From: CAVPHV01 sp963704825
Lineage (GTDB): Bacteria > Actinomycetota > Acidimicrobiia > Spongiisociales > UBA5794
Reading direction: 5' to 3'
Length of the DNA: 64,000 nucleotides
Assembly (NCBI GenBank): GCA_963704825.1
Contig: CAVPHV010000018.1
Coordinates: 248,001 to 312,000 of the forward strand
Below are positions 43,843-52,342 of the stretch, piece after piece (positions within the stretch are counted from its first letter, which is position 1; each line of letters begins with the position of its first letter). The notes under the pieces were generated by a model. The model ran no database searches. It had not been told where the DNA came from and saw only the letters and a program-made list of their open reading frames with translations. The translations under genes and the position numbers were made by a program.

Positions 43843-45549
43843 TCACGCGTTGTCGGCGCGGGCCTGCTCTTCGGCAGCCAGCTCACGCCGCAACACCTTG
43901 CCGACGAAGCTCTTGGGGAGTTCGCCGCGAATCTCGATGGTGCGCGGGATCTTGAACCGGGCCAGGCGCTCCCGGCAGAAGTCGAGCAGATCGTCGGCAG
44001 TCACCTGCGATCCCGGCTCGAGGACGACAAAGGCCTTGCCCCTTTGATTGTCACCGCCGACGGGGACACCAATGACACCGGCATCAACCACGGCGGGGTG
44101 CTCGTAGAGCACATCCTCGATTTCGCGCGGGTACACGTTGAAGCCACCCGAGGCCAAGATCATGTCCTTCTTGCGGTCGACGATGCGGAACCAACCGGTT
44201 TCGTCCATGACGGCGACATCACCGGTATGCAGCCAGACGGTCCCGTTCTCGTCGGCACGTAGCACGATCTCGGTCTCCTCCGGCATGTTCCAGTAGCCCC
44301 TCATCACCTGAGGACCGCTGACGCAGAGGACACCGCGCTCCCCCGGGCCCAGGGTGACCTGCTCGGTGGCTTCGTCGACGATCCTGGCGTCGGTTCCCGA
44401 CAGCGGGACGCCGATGAATCCGACCCGATCCTCGCCACCGAGCGGATTGCAGTGCGTCACCGGCGAGGCCTCGCTCAGACCGTACCCCTCGACCAGGCGC
44501 GCCCCGGTGGCATCCTCGAAGTGACGCTGGATCTCCGGGGGCAGGGCTGCCGCGCCGCTCAGGCAGATGTTGATCGAACGGATGTCGTACTTGCCGTCGG
44601 CTACCTGCCGGTGGCGGCTGATCGCGCCGTAGAGCGTCGGCACCCCGGGGAACACGGTCGGGCGATGGGTGTCGATGACTTTGAGCAGACCTACGAGATC
44701 GCGAGCGTTGGGAACGATGATCATCGTCCCCGTCCGCAAGACGGCGAGGTTTGCCCCTACCGTCAGCGCATAACTGTGGGTGAGCGGCAGGGCCAGCAGC
44801 ACCGACTCCTCGAGGTCCCTGAGTTGCGGGGCGAAGGCGTTGACCTGGTGGAGGTTCGCCATCAGGTTGTCGTGAGTCAGCTCGGCGCCCTTGGGAACCC
44901 CGGTGGTGCCGCCGGTGTACATCAACATCGCAGAGTCGTCGGGTCCGGTGGCGACCGGCTCCGGGGTACGGGACTCGGCAAGGTGGTCGTGGAGCCAGGA
45001 GGTGTCCGGGTCGTCGCCGATGTCGACCCGGTGCCCGTCCTTGCGTTCCCGCAGCAGGGTGAACAGCGCCCGGGTCGGTCCCTTGAAGTACTCCTTGATG
45101 TTGGTAACGAGCACGTGCTCGAGAGCCGTACCCGCCCGAGCTTCCCGCACCTTCGGGTACAGCAGAGACAGCACGATGGCCACCGTGGAGCCGGCGTCGG
45201 CCGCTTGGTGAGCGAATTCGGTGGCGGTGTACAACGGATTGCTCGGCACCACGATGGCGCCGGCCCGCCAGACTGCGTGGTAGGCGACGATCAATTGGGG
45301 GCAGTTGGGCATGAACAGCGACACCCGATCCCCCGGCCCAACTGCGAGGTCTTGGAGCGTGGCCGCGAGCCGATCGACCAGATCGTCGAGTTCTCCGTAT
45401 GAGATCTTGCGGTCGTAGAAGATGATCGCGGTGTGCTCGGGGTGGGCGAGCGCGGTCCGGTGCAGCAACTGGTCGAGCCGCATCCGCTCCCAATCGATGC
45501 CGGCGGGTACACCGTCGTCGTATTCGTCGTGCCAGGGCCGCGCCGTCAT
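43843..45549 (-). CDS. long-chain fatty acid-CoA ligase (AMP-forming)
   Basis: This is a 568-residue member of the acyl-adenylate family that activates fatty acids to acyl-CoA. The P-loop-like motif MLMYTGGTTGVPKGAELTH lies near residue 210, VEGYGLSEASPVTHCNP near 352, TGDVAVMDETGWFRIVDRKKDMI near 440, and the catalytic Lys is in PKSFVGKVLRREL near the C-terminus. ATG 45549 has TAGGTT 7 nt before it (leaderless pattern). Chain-length preference cannot be read. Confidence 0.93.
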   Translation of the reverse strand: MTARPWHDEYDDGVPAGIDWERMRLDQLLHRTALAHPEHTAIIFYDRKISYGELDDLVDRLAATLQDLAVGPGDRVSLFMPNCPQLIVAYHAVWRAGAIVVPSNPLYTATEFAHQAADAGSTVAIVLSLLYPKVREARAGTALEHVLVTNIKEYFKGPTRALFTLLRERKDGHRVDIGDDPDTSWLHDHLAESRTPEPVATGPDDSAMLMYTGGTTGVPKGAELTHDNLMANLHQVNAFAPQLRDLEESVLLALPLTHSYALTVGANLAVLRTGTMIIVPNARDLVGLLKVIDTHRPTVFPGVPTLYGAISRHRQVADGKYDIRSINICLSGAAALPPEIQRHFEDATGARLVEGYGLSEASPVTHCNPLGGEDRVGFIGVPLSGTDARIVDEATEQVTLGPGERGVLCVSGPQVMRGYWNMPEETEIVLRADENGTVWLHTGDVAVMDETGWFRIVDRKKDMILASGGFNVYPREIEDVLYEHPAVVDAGVIGVPVGGDNQRGKAFVVLEPGSQVTADDLLDFCRERLARFKIPRTIEIRGELPKSFVGKVLRRELAAEEQARADNA

Positions 45550-45588
45550 GGGCCACAACCTACTGCTGGGCGACCGGTCCGTGTCTAC

Positions 45589-46617
45589 CTACCCGGCAAA
45601 CTCCTCGCTCATCGCGATCACTCGCTCGAGGACGCTTTGAGCATCACCGGAGTCGATCGCCTGTTGGGCGAGATCTACGCCCTCGACGAAGCCTTCGGCC
45701 ATGCCGGCGGCCACAATCGCGGGCGCCGCATTGACCACGGCGATGTCCCGCTTGGGTCCAGCCTCTCCGGCCAGAATCGCTCGGGTGATGGCGACGTTCT
45801 GCGCAGCGCCGCCTCCCTTGAGGTCAGCGAGTGTGGCCCGTGCCACGCCAAAGTCTTCAGGGGTGAACTCGGCGTGGGTGATCTCCCCCGCCTTGAGGCG
45901 GTAGATGAACGAAGGGCCCGTAGTCGTCAACTCGTCGAGGCCGTCTTCGCCGTGATAGACGAAGGCGACTTCGGCGCCGAGGTTCGACAACACCTGGATC
46001 ATCCGCTCGGCCATGCGGTGGTCCGACACGCCGAGTGCCTGCCGAGTAGCCCGGGCCGGGTTGGCCAGCGGGCCCAGGAAGTTGAAGACTGTGCGCACCC
46101 CCAACTCGCGTCGCACCGGGCCGGCGTGCCGCATCGCCGGGTGGTACGCCGGAGCAAAGAAGAAGCCGAACCCGATCTCACGGACCATCTGAACCGTGAC
46201 CTCGGCCGGCAAGTCCAGTCGCACTCCCAACGCCTCGAGCAGATCGGCCGATCCGGTTTTCGACGATGCCGCCCGATTGCCGTGCTTGGCGATCTTGGCG
46301 CCGGCACCCGCCGCAATCAGTGCCGCCGTCGTCGAGATGTTGAACGTGCCGGAGGCATCACCCCCGGTGCCGGCTGTGTCGACGACCGGCTCGCCGATGT
46401 CGACCGTAACTGCGGCGTCCAGCATGCCCTCGACCAACCCGGTCATCTCCTCAGCGGTCTCGCCCTTGGCGCGGATCGCCACGATGAACGCCGCAATCTG
46501 AGCCTGGGTAGCGCGGCCGGACATGATCTCGTCCATTGCGGCATGCGCCTGATCCCGACTGAGGTGCTCCCCAGCCATCACACGGTTGAGGACGGTTGGC
46601 CATGAGAAATCGGTCAT
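45589..46617 (-). CDS. trpD: anthranilate phosphoribosyltransferase
   Basis: It transfers the phosphoribosyl group of PRPP to anthranilate in tryptophan synthesis. Motifs are DTAGTGGDASGTFNISTTAAL near residue 79, KHGNRAASSKTGSADLLEALG near 107, HPAMRHAGPVRRELGVRTVFNFLGPLANP near 150, and DIAVVNAAPAI near 300. The 342-residue length is normal. ATG 46617 has TATGGT 7 nt upstream. No other trp gene is adjacent, so the pathway is scattered in this genome. Confidence 0.95.
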   Translation of the reverse strand: MTDFSWPTVLNRVMAGEHLSRDQAHAAMDEIMSGRATQAQIAAFIVAIRAKGETAEEMTGLVEGMLDAAVTVDIGEPVVDTAGTGGDASGTFNISTTAALIAAGAGAKIAKHGNRAASSKTGSADLLEALGVRLDLPAEVTVQMVREIGFGFFFAPAYHPAMRHAGPVRRELGVRTVFNFLGPLANPARATRQALGVSDHRMAERMIQVLSNLGAEVAFVYHGEDGLDELTTTGPSFIYRLKAGEITHAEFTPEDFGVARATLADLKGGGAAQNVAITRAILAGEAGPKRDIAVVNAAPAIVAAGMAEGFVEGVDLAQQAIDSGDAQSVLERVIAMSEEFAG

Positions 46618-46852
46618 GGAAGCGACCATAGTCGCGCCGCCGCTACCGCCCGCCCTGCCCGGGTTCAGCCGTGCGTCGCCGCCAGGAAGCTCGAGACATC
46701 TCGGGCGGTCGCCAGTACCGCACCAAACGCCACGAAGGGGGACGCGTCCGCTCCAAAGTCCCTGGTGACGGAGGATCCGATCGCGACAAACCGACCCCTC
46801 CGACGCGCCGGAGCGCGGCGAGGGGCGGCTCGAAGTGGGGCTCGAAGCCTCG

Positions 46853-47125
46853 CTAGGCGGATCTGCGGAGAAGGCGGCGACGCTGCTTTTCGGTCATACC
46901 GCCCCACACGCCAAAGCGTTCCCTCGCTTCGACGGCATAATCCAGGCAGTCGGCGCGCACCGGGCAGGTGGCACAGATCGCCAGTGCCTCGTCAACGCCG
47001 TCGCGGGTCGTCGGGAAGAAAACCAGGGGATCGGCGTTGCGGCACGCCGCAAACACCATCCAAGGCCGCTCCTCGGTGATCGGCACTTCGATGAACTCCG
47101 TGAAATCGTTTTGTATGTCGAACAT
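46853..47125 (-). CDS. WhiB-family iron-sulfur transcription factor
   Basis: This is a 90-residue WhiB protein. Four cysteines (28, 51, 54, 60) in the pattern C-x22-C-x2-C-x5-C bind a 4Fe-4S cluster, and the GVWGG turn (72-76) and a basic C-terminal tail (KQRRRLLRRSA) contact sigma factor and DNA. It should sense oxygen, NO or redox state and act with the primary sigma factor. GGAGG precedes the ATG. A perfect 16-bp palindrome lies about 40 bp upstream. WhiB proteins are limited to actinobacteria and their phages. Confidence 0.95.
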   Translation of the reverse strand: MFDIQNDFTEFIEVPITEERPWMVFAACRNADPLVFFPTTRDGVDEALAICATCPVRADCLDYAVEARERFGVWGGMTEKQRRRLLRRSA

Positions 47126-47165
47126 TCGGCACCTCCACGGGTGTCGGACGCTGAAGGTCAGATTC

Positions 47166-47188
47166 TCTGAACCGGTTCAGACCGGTCT
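47166..47188. promoter_or_regulatory. overlapping palindromes upstream of whiB
   Basis: TCTGAACCGGTTCAGA (47166-47181) is a perfect 16-bp palindrome. A second perfect palindrome, AGACCGGTCT (47179-47188), overlaps its end. They lie between divergent genes, 41 bp from the whiB start, and are likely operator sites. Confidence 0.6.
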
Positions 47189-47338
47189 CCCCTATGACGC
47201 CGGGTTTCCACCAACGGTTCCCGTCTCATGTGATTCTCATGTTCCGCCACCGCGCCGAATCGAAATGCCTGGTCAGCATCGCTTCCGCTACAATGCTCGG
47301 TCTGCAGGATCGGGTTCGGAGTTTGGGAGGAAGCCCTG

Positions 47339-47785
47339 CTGTATTTCGCTTACACCGCTCGCATTGCGCCCGACCACATGGCCAAGGCCGCGCCGAGCGC
47401 CGAGTTCCAGTTCATCGCACACCTGCCCGAATGGGGATTGGACTTCCCCATCGAGGGCAATGGGTGGGAAGGGCATCTGCCGACGGTCGTTCCCGAAACC
47501 GGCAGCACCGTGTGGGGCGCCGTCTTTGCCGTTCCCGACCAGGAGCTCGATGACCTTCACGCCGTTGAACAGGAAGAACAACGCATCGCCAGCACCATCG
47601 AGGCGATGGACCGCAACGGAAGGCGCCATCAGGTGATGGTGCACGTCGCCGATGGCAACTGCTCTAATGGTGCCTCCGCCCGTCCTTCGGCTGAGTACCT
47701 CCAGATCATGCTCGATGGCTCCCGGCACTGGAATCTGCCCTTCGGCTACATCGCCGGACTCGAAGAACACCTCCAGAACGTTTGA
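47339..47785 (+). CDS. gamma-glutamylcyclotransferase-like protein with CTG start
   Basis: This is a 148-residue GGCT-fold protein. The family N-terminus (LYFAYTARIAPDHM) is encoded only if translation begins at CTG 47336 or 47339. The first ATG (47378) would remove the first strand and substrate loop. GGAGG (47326-47330) is spaced 5-8 nt from these CTG codons, and no ATG, GTG or TTG lies in frame nearby. Later motifs are FPIEGNGWEGHLPTVVPETG, VWGAVFAVPDQELDDLHAVE (with the catalytic acid) and SRHWNLPFGYIAGLEEHL. The substrate is unknown. Confidence 0.8.
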   Translation: MYFAYTARIAPDHMAKAAPSAEFQFIAHLPEWGLDFPIEGNGWEGHLPTVVPETGSTVWGAVFAVPDQELDDLHAVEQEEQRIASTIEAMDRNGRRHQVMVHVADGNCSNGASARPSAEYLQIMLDGSRHWNLPFGYIAGLEEHLQNV

Positions 47786-47792
47786 CGGCGCC

Positions 47793-48155
47793 GTGAACTT
47801 CAATTGGGGCGCCATCGCCCTCGGGGCCATGACCGGGCTCGGAGCGGCCCTGATGGCCTTTCTGATCCTCGGCGTCACCGGCATCCTCGATTCTACCAAT
47901 GCGGCTATCCCGGTGGTTTTCCTCCAGTTCCTTTCCCAATTGCTCGCTGGATACGTTGCTGCCCGCTTTGCCGGCCGCGACGCCGTTATCCACGGCAGTT
48001 TTGCCGCCCTCCTCCTCTACCTCGTGGGCTCCACGATCACGTTGGCGGCAGCCCCCGACGCGGTTGGTCGTGCAACCCTTGCCTTGTTCGCCGTCGTCGC
48101 CGCGGTGGTTGGCGCCGCCGGCGGCCTGTTGGGCGACCAGAGGAATAGGGGCTAG
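47793..48155 (+). CDS. small four-helix membrane protein
   Basis: This is a 120-residue protein with four hydrophobic helices near residues 6-30, 35-58, 68-88 and 93-113. The pattern of Gly/Ala-rich helices with GAMTGLGAALMAFLI and LSQLLAGYVAARFAGR resembles the TIGR04086-type membrane family of unknown function. GTG 47793 lies 7 bp after the preceding stop, so it is likely co-transcribed. The 44-bp repeat array follows 90 bp downstream. Confidence 0.75.
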   Translation: MNFNWGAIALGAMTGLGAALMAFLILGVTGILDSTNAAIPVVFLQFLSQLLAGYVAARFAGRDAVIHGSFAALLLYLVGSTITLAAAPDAVGRATLALFAVVAAVVGAAGGLLGDQRNRG

Positions 48156-48245
48156 ACGGACCCGACGGAGTTGGAGCACGGCACGGCGCCATGGCGCGGC
48201 ACAAGCACCGGACTTGGGGCCCTTGCCACCCCTGCCGACAAACGC

Positions 48246-48439
48246 TTGTGCCGTTTTGCACAACGCTTGTGCGGCCGTCTCCGCCACCCTTGTGCCGTTT
48301 TGCACAACGCTTGTGCGGCCGTCTCCGCCACCCTTGTGCCGTTTTGCACAACGCTTGTGCGGCCGCCTCCGCCACCCTTGTGCCGTTTTGCACAACGCTT
48401 GTGCGGCCGTCTCCGCCACCCTTGTGCCGTTTTGCACAA
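48246..48439. repeat. phased palindromic tandem repeat, 4.4 units of 44 bp
   Basis: Units start at 48246, 48290, 48334 and 48378, and an 18-nt partial fifth starts at 48422. Each begins with the palindrome TTGTGC-CGTTTT-GCACAA and continues with a constant 26-nt filler. The only difference seen is T to C at 48366. The palindrome has the TGTGC-N6-GCACA geometry of CRP/FNR-family operators. It ends 92 bp before the regulator gene of the sulfur operon. There are no variable spacers. Confidence 0.92.
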
Positions 48440-48440
48440 G

Positions 48441-48458
48441 TAGGGCCTTTTGGCCCTA
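48441..48458 (+). promoter_or_regulatory. short hairpin at the end of the repeat array
   Basis: TAGGGCC (48441-48447), TTTT loop, GGCCCTA (48452-48458) form a perfect 7-bp stem directly after the last repeat. No T-run follows. Two ATGCAT hexamers lie just downstream (48467-48480). Confidence 0.55.
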
Positions 48459-48531
48459 TAGCAGGATGCATGAGATGCATACGCTGCACGAGCACTGATC
48501 ATCCGCATTTGGAACATCGACAAACCGCACC

Positions 48532-49320
48532 ATGGCCGTTCTCCTCACCACCAAAGACCTCCAAGAGTTGATCAACGTCGACAAGTCGACCATCTACCGC
48601 ATGGCGGAGGACGGTCGACTGCCTGCGATCAAGGTAGGCAGGCAGTGGCGTTTCCCCTCCGACCAGATCACCGAGATGCTCGGCGGGGTCGTCGATCCCC
48701 CCTCCGACGTCCCCGCCGCAGCATCCGGTAGCCCAGTACGCGACCTCAATCACCTCCTCCCCACCGAGGCCGCTCAAGCCATCGCCGACCTGGCCGCCGA
48801 CATCTTTGATGTGATGGCCGTGGTCACCGACATCAATGGCAATGCGCTCACCGACGTCGCCAACCCGTGCGGCTACTTCGCCGCCGTTCAGAGCCAACCC
48901 GATGCCATCGACCAGTGCGTCGAGGGATGGCGCCGCTTGGCGGCCGAAGTCGACCTGGAGCCTCGTTTCATGCCGACCCACTTGGGATTCCTTTGCGCCC
49001 GCTCGTTCATCCGGGTCGGCAGCGAATTGGTGGGAATGCTGATCGTCGGTGGAGTCACCCCCGACGTGTGGCCGCCCGATGATGCGACCATCCGCCGGAT
49101 TGCCGACGAACTCGGGGTCCCCGTGGCGGCGATCGCCGACCACGTCGAGGAGACGTACTACCTCGACCAGAACCACCGCCGCTGGGTCATCAGCCTGCTT
49201 CCCCGCCTGAGCGACCTCATCTCGCGCTTGGCGGCAACACGCAGCGAACTGCTTTCGAAACTAGACAACATCGCCCTCCTTGCTGGAGAGGCAAATCCAT
49301 ATCAAAGGAGCACGACGTGA
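48532..49320 (+). CDS. HTH-PocR sensor/regulator of the sulfur operon
   Basis: This is a 262-residue one-component regulator. Residues 1-50 are an excisionase/MerR-like HTH (LTTKDLQELINVDKSTIYRMAEDGRLPAIKVGRQWRF). Residues 80-220 are a PocR-type ligand domain with CGYFAAVQ, CVEGW and a conserved HLGFLCARSFI. Cys residues near 122, 132 and 154 may bind a ligand or metal or act as a thiol switch. A helix follows. It is the first gene of the operon and overlaps sqr by GTGA, suggesting local control by sulfide or redox (inference). Confidence 0.8.
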   Translation: MAVLLTTKDLQELINVDKSTIYRMAEDGRLPAIKVGRQWRFPSDQITEMLGGVVDPPSDVPAAASGSPVRDLNHLLPTEAAQAIADLAADIFDVMAVVTDINGNALTDVANPCGYFAAVQSQPDAIDQCVEGWRRLAAEVDLEPRFMPTHLGFLCARSFIRVGSELVGMLIVGGVTPDVWPPDDATIRRIADELGVPVAAIADHVEETYYLDQNHRRWVISLLPRLSDLISRLAATRSELLSKLDNIALLAGEANPYQRSTT

Positions 49321-50552
49321 AGAAACTCCTCGTTCTCGGGGCGGGGACCGCCGGCACAATGGTGGTCAACAAACTGCGGCCCCAACTCGACGACGACTGG
49401 CAGATAACGGTCGTCGATGCCAACGAGGCTCACCACTACCAGCCGGGCTATCTCTTTATCCCGTTTGGGATCTACAGCCGCAACGACATCGTCAAGTCTC
49501 GGCGCGACTTCGTGCCGTCCGGCGTCGATTTTGTGCTCGGCGAGATCGATGTCGTCGAGCCCGAGGACAATCGGGTCAAGCTCGTCGACGGGACGACGCT
49601 CGACTACGACTACCTGGTCATCGCCTCAGGCACCACCCCGCGCCCCGATCAGACCCCCGGCCTCGACAGCGACGCGTACGGCGACACCATCCACGACTTC
49701 TACACCCTCGATGGTGCCGAAGCCCTCGCCCGCAAGCTCCAGACCTGGAACGGCGGACGGATGGCAATCAATGTCATCGAAATGCCGATCAAGTGCCCGG
49801 TGGCCCCGCTCGAGTTCACTTTTCTCGCCGACTGGTACTTCCACGAGCGCGGCATGCGCGACGCAGTCGAACTCGTCTACGTCACTCCCCTGCCGGGCGC
49901 GTTCACCAAGCCGGTCGCCTCGAAGCACCTCGGAAGCCTGTTGAGTGAGAAGAAGGTGATGGTCGAGGAGGACTACTTCCTGATGGAGGTCGACTCCGAG
50001 GGACAGAAGCTGGTCTCCTACGACGAGCGTGAGGTTCCCTACGACCTGTTGGTGACCATCCCGATCAACATGGGAGCCGACTTCATCGCCCGCTCCGGTA
50101 TGGGCGACGAGCTCAACTACGTGCCCGTCGACAAGGAGACGTTCCTGTCGAAGACTTACGACAACGTGTTCGCCATCGGCGATGCTTCAAACATTCCGAC
50201 CTCCAAGGCCGGTTCGGTCGCCCACTTCGCCGTGGAAGTCTTCACCAAGAACTTCCTGCGCCACATCGCCGGCATGGAAATGACGGAGTCCTTCGACGGT
50301 CACGCCAACTGCTTCATCGAGTCCGGTTTCGGCAAGGGCATGCTGATCGACTTCAACTACGACACCGAGCCGCTGCCGGGCAAGTACCCGCTCCCGGGGA
50401 TCGGGCCCTTCTCGCTCCTCAAGGAGACCGAGATGAACCACTGGGGCAAGATGATGTTCAAGTGGGTCTACTGGAACCTCCTGCTCAAGGGCAAGGACAT
50501 GCCGCTGCCGCACGAGATGCTGATGGCCGGCAAGATTCGCGAGGATTCCTGA
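49317..50552 (+). CDS. sqr: sulfide:quinone oxidoreductase family flavoprotein
   Basis: This is a 411-residue FAD protein that should oxidise sulfide at the membrane and pass electrons to quinone. The FAD motif is GAGTAG (8-13), ATG-like VIASGTTPRPDQ near residue 101 and NVFAIGDAS near residue 283. Cys160 in EMPIKCPVAPLEF matches a catalytic Cys of known SQR. Cys332 may be its partner. There are no other cysteines, so the third Cys of classical SQR is missing. GTG overlaps the regulator gene, with AAAGGAG upstream. Confidence 0.87.
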   Translation: MKKLLVLGAGTAGTMVVNKLRPQLDDDWQITVVDANEAHHYQPGYLFIPFGIYSRNDIVKSRRDFVPSGVDFVLGEIDVVEPEDNRVKLVDGTTLDYDYLVIASGTTPRPDQTPGLDSDAYGDTIHDFYTLDGAEALARKLQTWNGGRMAINVIEMPIKCPVAPLEFTFLADWYFHERGMRDAVELVYVTPLPGAFTKPVASKHLGSLLSEKKVMVEEDYFLMEVDSEGQKLVSYDEREVPYDLLVTIPINMGADFIARSGMGDELNYVPVDKETFLSKTYDNVFAIGDASNIPTSKAGSVAHFAVEVFTKNFLRHIAGMEMTESFDGHANCFIESGFGKGMLIDFNYDTEPLPGKYPLPGIGPFSLLKETEMNHWGKMMFKWVYWNLLLKGKDMPLPHEMLMAGKIREDS

Positions 50553-51337
50553 TGACCGTCGCTTCACCCGATCGCACCGATGTTCTCGAGGAGAAGATCG
50601 ACGCCCTGAGTGCTCAAGTGGCCAGGATCGCCGACGAGGCCCGAGAGCAACGTCAGCGCCGCGAGGCCTGGGATGAGCTGCGCCTCGACGTGACTCCGCT
50701 GATGGGCCAGGCGATGGCCACCGTCAGCAACGAACTGGAGGACGTCCAGGAGTTCGTGTCGGCCGAAGACCTGATTCGAGTCTTCAAACGACTATTGCGC
50801 AACACCCGGCGCATCGAGGAATCGCTCGAGCGCTTCGAAAGCGCCATGGAGTTCCTCGACGATGCCGGCACGCTCACCGATGAAGCCTTCATCAAGGCGA
50901 TGGGGCTGCTCGAGCAACTCGAGCAGCGCGGCTACTTCGAGTTCGCCAAGGCAGGCCTTGGCGTCGTCGACCGGATCGTGACCGGATTCACCGCGGAAGA
51001 CGTCGAGCAGCTCGGCGACAACGTCGTGCTGATCCTCCAGACGGTCAAGGAAATGACCCAGCCGGAGATCATGGCCGTCGCCTATCGCATGATCGAGGCC
51101 ATCCACGCCCAGCAGGAGCGTATGGAGGCCGAACCCGACGAACCGCCCAGCACATGGTCGCTGGTCAGACGCCTGACCGACCCCGAGGTGCGTCGCGGCC
51201 TGGGCCGCGCCCTCAATACGCTGAGTGCCGTCTCCAACGTGGAGACCGGGCCGCCGCGCAAGTTCGTGAACCTACGAGACGAAGACACCCCGACAACAAC
51301 GACAACAACCAACGAGCCAACAGAAGGAGCAAACTGA
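50552..51337 (+). CDS. DUF1641 protein
   Basis: This is a 261-residue helical protein with the DUF1641 pattern. It has an N-terminal coiled coil (about 10-60), LGVVDRIVTGFTAEDVEQLGDNVVLILQTVKEMTQPEIM near residues 140-178, and WSLVRRLTDPEVRRGLGRALNTL near the C-terminus, followed by a Thr-rich tail. DUF1641 genes are often next to SQR-type flavoproteins, so it may be an SQR partner or membrane tether (inference). It starts one base into the sqr stop (TGATG) and ends one base into the TusE start. Confidence 0.82.
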   Translation: MTVASPDRTDVLEEKIDALSAQVARIADEAREQRQRREAWDELRLDVTPLMGQAMATVSNELEDVQEFVSAEDLIRVFKRLLRNTRRIEESLERFESAMEFLDDAGTLTDEAFIKAMGLLEQLEQRGYFEFAKAGLGVVDRIVTGFTAEDVEQLGDNVVLILQTVKEMTQPEIMAVAYRMIEAIHAQQERMEAEPDEPPSTWSLVRRLTDPEVRRGLGRALNTLSAVSNVETGPPRKFVNLRDEDTPTTTTTTNEPTEGAN

Positions 51338-51651
51338 TGGCGGTTACCACCATTGCAGGCCACGACGTCCAGGTGGACGCAGAGGGCTTCATGACCGAAT
51401 ACGACGAGTGGGACGAGGAAGTCGGCACCGCGCTCGCCGCCCAGATCGGCATCGACATGACCGACGAGCACTGGCAGGTCGTCAGGTTCCTGCGTGAGGA
51501 CTTCTCGCAAGAGGGCCAGACGGCCACGATTCGCCGGGTCGCCAACGTCGGCGGCATCCCAACCAAGCAGCTCTTCATGCTGTTCCCCAAGAAGCCGGCC
51601 AAGAAGATGTCCTACATCGCCGGCCTCCCCAAGCCGGCAGGTTGCGTGTAA
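51337..51651 (+). CDS. TusE/DsrC-family sulfur carrier
   Basis: This is a 104-residue sulfur-relay protein. It has the DsrC fold with EYDEWDEEVGTALAAQIGI near residue 21, HWQVVRFLREDF near 48, and a C-terminal arm ending GLPKPAGCV. Cys103 is the penultimate residue, as in the family. The second Cys found about 11 residues upstream in dissimilatory DsrC is replaced (SYI), so it is TusE-like. It carries persulfide sulfur. AAGGAG precedes the ATG, and the stop of DUF1641 overlaps it. Confidence 0.9.
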   Translation: MAVTTIAGHDVQVDAEGFMTEYDEWDEEVGTALAAQIGIDMTDEHWQVVRFLREDFSQEGQTATIRRVANVGGIPTKQLFMLFPKKPAKKMSYIAGLPKPAGCV

Positions 51652-51708
51652 CGCCACCGCCTCGCATCCGCACCAACACACCTCATCCCGTCAAAGGAGC
51701 AAATACAC

Positions 51709-52242
51709 ATGACCACCACTGAGGAAGCCCCAGCCATCGTCCCGGACTTCGGGGATGACGACGAGGAACGCAAGATCACCTTCATCTGCTCGAAGGGCAA
51801 CCTTGACATGGCCTACCCCGCGCTGATCATGGCCAACGGTGCCCTCAGCGAAGGCGTAGAAGTCGACATCTTCTTCACCTTCTGGGGCATGGACATGATC
51901 AACAAGGGCACGTGGGACAAGCTGCAGTTCTCCATGCTGGGCAACACCGCGATGCACATGCCGGGCTCGACCAAGCACATCCCCCAGGGCCTCGGCGGCC
52001 TGCCGGGCATGACCGGCTACGCCACCAAGATGCTCAAGAAGCAGATTGCCGAGCAAGAGGTTCCGCCGGTACCCGAGTTCATGCAGATGCTCTCCGACAT
52101 GGGCGCCCGCTTCTGGGCCTGCAAGATGTCGGTCGACATGATGGGACTCACCAAGGATGACATGTTTGATGGCGTCGAGGACATCATCAACGTGAACGAG
52201 TTCATCGAACTGTCGGCAGGTTCCCAAGTCATCTTCGTGTGA
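51709..52242 (+). CDS. DsrE-like sulfurtransferase
   Basis: This is a 177-residue protein of the DsrE/DsrF-like (DsrE2) group. After a 20-residue acidic leader comes ITFICSKGNLDMAYPALIMANGAL, then VDIFFTFWGMDM and the conserved Cys in MGARFWACKMSVDMMGL near residue 141. DsrE2 proteins hold a persulfide on that Cys and hand it to DsrC/TusE carriers. The preceding gene encodes one. AAAGGAG lies 6 nt before the ATG. Confidence 0.9.
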   Translation: MTTTEEAPAIVPDFGDDDEERKITFICSKGNLDMAYPALIMANGALSEGVEVDIFFTFWGMDMINKGTWDKLQFSMLGNTAMHMPGSTKHIPQGLGGLPGMTGYATKMLKKQIAEQEVPPVPEFMQMLSDMGARFWACKMSVDMMGLTKDDMFDGVEDIINVNEFIELSAGSQVIFV

Positions 52243-52295
52243 GGCCGGGCGGGCACCGAGTGCCAACGTGCTGAGTACCCGCACAACGCCAACTC

Positions 52296-52323
52296 GGGAG
52301 CGGACGCTGCGTCGTCCGCTCCC
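52296..52323 (+). terminator. hairpin between DsrE-like and DUF302 genes
   Basis: A perfect 11-bp stem (52296-52306 with 52313-52323) encloses a 6-nt loop. Only a weak pyrimidine run (GTCTCTTC) follows. It may partly end transcription or lower expression of the DUF302 gene, whose start is 20 bp beyond. Confidence 0.6.
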
Positions 52324-52342
52324 GTCTCTTCGAGGAGGTTTC

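Noticed and set aside
46665..46907. 80-codon minus-strand frame between trpD and whiB
   Set aside because: Its first part overlaps whiB and is Arg/Pro-rich noise. The end looks more protein-like but no family was recognised.
48246..48439. CRISPR array
   Set aside because: The whole 44-bp unit, filler included, is repeated without variable spacers, and no cas gene is present.
48037..48523. Several long open frames on both strands over the repeat array
   Set aside because: They come from translating a tandem repeat whose 44-bp unit cycles through all three frames. No start site or family motif supports them.
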